Below, piece by piece: positions 7,100-8,563 of a stretch of 8,563 nucleotides of DNA. Made by a program: the position numbers and the translations under genes. The DNA comes from Blastocatellia bacterium (GTDB taxonomy: Bacteria; Acidobacteriota; Blastocatellia; Pyrinomonadales; Pyrinomonadaceae). The stretch lies in contig PSRF01000293.1 of NCBI GenBank assembly GCA_003175865.1, positions 1 through 8,563 of the forward strand. The letters are read 5' to 3'. The notes below the pieces were generated by a model, which did not search any database, was not told the DNA's origin, and was given only the letters and a program-made list of their open reading frames with translations. Position 1 is the stretch's first letter, and every line of letters starts with the position of its first letter.

Positions 7100-8563
7100 T
7101 TGGTAGAAGCCTTTCCTAACAACTCAACACTCGCTCACTACCGCATCGTTTCGAAACTCGGTGCTGGCGGCATGGGGGAAGTGTACCTGGCTCACGACAC
7201 GAAGCTGGATAGAAAGGTTGCGTTGAAGATTCTGCCGTCACAATTTGTCGAAGATAAAGATCGGATGGGCCGCTTTGTACGCGAGGCAAAAGCTGCGTCT
7301 GGACTTAACCATCCAAACATCATCACGATTTACGAAATCGGCGAAACTGACGGTACTCACTTTATCGCTACCGAGTTCATTGATGGCAAGACACTAAAGG
7401 AATATCTCAAAGGCACTCCGCACAACTTCAGATCCGTGTTGGAAATCGCAATTCAGATCGCGTCAGCTTTAGACGAGGCACACTCTGCAGGAATCGTTCA
7501 TCGCGACATCAAACCTGATAATTTGATGGTTCGTACTAACGGCTTGGCAAAGATTCTCGACTTCGGAATCGCCAAACTGTCAGGTCAGGGTCTCAGCGAA
7601 GAAGCAGCGACAGCAATTAAGAGCGGTACGAGTCCGGGAATGATCATCGGGACGGCAAGCTACATGTCGCCTGAGCAAGCGAAGGGAAAAGAGATTGACG
7701 CTCGAACTGACATATTTAGTTTTGGTGTCGTTCTATATGAAATGATTTCTGCCGACCTTCCATTCGAAGGTGAGACGGCAATGGAAATGATTGGTGCAAT
7801 TCTTCGAGATGAACCAAAACAGTTAAGCGCTACGGTTCCAATCGAGCTCAAAAGGATCGTTCTCAAATGTTTGCGAAAAGATCGTGAGGAGCGTTATCAA
7901 TCGATAAATGATGTCTGTAGCGATCTCAAGGAACTCAAACAAGACCTGGATTTTCAGAACAAATTACAGCGCACCTCAGAACCGCAAGAGCCAGCGACTC
8001 AGTTTTTTAGTTTCCGGACCACCGAAGAAGCAAAGCGGTCGTCGCAATCACGCCCGCAGTCAATCGTCGTCTTGCCATTTGCGAATATCGGTTCTGATGG
8101 TAACGACGACTATTTCAGCGACGGACTGACTGAAGAGTTGATTTCTGATTTGTCGAAGATTCGTTCTCTGAAAGTAATCTCGCGTAACTCCGCAATGAAA
8201 CTCAAAGGTACTGAGAAGGATCTCAGAACGATCGTAAGAGAACTTGATGTCAGGTACGTGCTCGATGGAAGTGTTCGTAAGGCGGGGTCGAGCCTCCGGA
8301 TTTCAGTTCAACTGATTGATGGTTTATCGGATGCAAACGTCTGGTCCGAAAAATACAGTGGGACTCTGGAAGACGTCTTTCAAATGCAGGAGAGTGTTTC
8401 GCGTTCAATTGTCGAAGCTTTACAGATCACTCTCAGCACCGACGAGCAACGGCAGATGGATGAACGTCCCATCGCCGACCCGCAAGTTTATGACCTTTAT
8501 CTGAGAGCGAGAGCTGCATTTAACCAGGGCGATCCGGCAGCGTTGGACCGATCGATTGCGCTG
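7100..8563 (+). CDS. Soluble Ser/Thr protein kinase with TolB/FlgO-like domain and start of TPR region (K3, 3' truncated)
   Basis: An open frame of 488 codons continuing past the window edge. The kinase domain spans about 14-280: glycine loop GAGGMGEV (21-28), K43, E62, HRDIKPDN (134-141), DFG (154-156), MSPEQ (189-193) and D204, all intact. A polar linker (about 281-320, rich in Q, E, S, R) has no transmembrane helix. A TolB/FlgO-like domain follows (about 321-446: IVVLPF, YFSDGLTEEL, YVLDGSVR, VWSEKY). The visible end (DPQVYDLYLRARAAFNQGD) matches the region that leads into TPRs in K1. The start is uncertain. An in-frame TGA lies at 7079-7081, and no ATG or GTG occurs between it and the glycine loop. 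TTG at 7100 is the only usable start and leaves 12 residues before HYRIVSKLG, close to the 10 in K1. The purine-rich AGAGG (7093-7097) is only 2 bases before TTG. The protein is probably cytoplasmic; substrates are unknown. Confidence 0.9.
   Translation, partial: MVEAFPNNSTLAHYRIVSKLGAGGMGEVYLAHDTKLDRKVALKILPSQFVEDKDRMGRFVREAKAASGLNHPNIITIYEIGETDGTHFIATEFIDGKTLKEYLKGTPHNFRSVLEIAIQIASALDEAHSAGIVHRDIKPDNLMVRTNGLAKILDFGIAKLSGQGLSEEAATAIKSGTSPGMIIGTASYMSPEQAKGKEIDARTDIFSFGVVLYEMISADLPFEGETAMEMIGAILRDEPKQLSATVPIELKRIVLKCLRKDREERYQSINDVCSDLKELKQDLDFQNKLQRTSEPQEPATQFFSFRTTEEAKRSSQSRPQSIVVLPFANIGSDGNDDYFSDGLTEELISDLSKIRSLKVISRNSAMKLKGTEKDLRTIVRELDVRYVLDGSVRKAGSSLRISVQLIDGLSDANVWSEKYSGTLEDVFQMQESVSRSIVEALQITLSTDEQRQMDERPIADPQVYDLYLRARAAFNQGDPAALDRSIAL

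Noticed and set aside
7078..7119. Thirteen-codon reading frame (ATG to TAA) overlapping the start of K3, as a leader peptide
   Set aside because: The purine-rich GAGGA directly touches the ATG with no spacing, the peptide (MINRNRGFGRSLS) has no regulatory codon run, and a frame this short is expected by chance.
1..8563. CRISPR array, tRNA, rRNA, transposase or phage attachment site
   Set aside because: No regularly spaced repeats, no tRNA-like cloverleaf or rRNA segment, and no recombinase motif were seen on either strand.

Overview
The window reads as a signalling locus from a bacterium rich in eukaryotic-like Ser/Thr protein kinases. All genes seen are on the + strand. Three kinase genes lie in 8.5 kb, fused to TolB/FlgO-like plus TPR modules or to a WD40-like (PD40) beta-propeller. 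Base composition looks moderate and there are mixed ATG, GTG and TTG starts. This combination fits Acidobacteriota, perhaps the Blastocatellia/Pyrinomonadaceae side. That placement is inferred from gene architecture, not from a marker gene.

Layout: (1) 1-215, the 3' end of a TPR-type protein whose stop codon directly abuts the next start. (2) 216-2708, kinase K1: kinase, membrane segment, TolB-like domain, TPRs. (3) 2709-2894, a spacer with a possible promoter and a strong ribosome binding site. (4) 2895-3389, a small exported protein with an NTF2/SnoaL-like look. (5) 3423-6032, kinase K2: kinase, membrane segment, beta-propeller. (6) 6033-6159, a spacer ending in a strong ribosome binding site. 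(7) 6160-6939, an exported protein of unknown function that seems to contain two copies of one alpha/beta unit. (8) 6940-7099, a spacer with a perfect 12-bp inverted repeat. (9) 7100-8563, kinase K3: kinase plus TolB-like domain and the start of the TPR region, with no membrane segment in the linker. It begins with TTG and runs off the window end. No stretch over 300 bases lacks a gene. I see no tRNA, rRNA, CRISPR array, transposase or integrase.

How the genes may work together (inference): K1 and K2 have cytoplasmic kinase domains tethered by one membrane helix to presumed periplasmic binding modules, and a secreted small protein follows each of them. The secreted proteins could be ligands, cofactors or outputs of the adjacent kinases, but nothing in the sequence proves it. 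K3 would act as a soluble paralogue of K1. The cluster looks like a tandemly expanded kinase family whose output domains have diverged. No known defence, secretion or biosynthetic system is recognisable.
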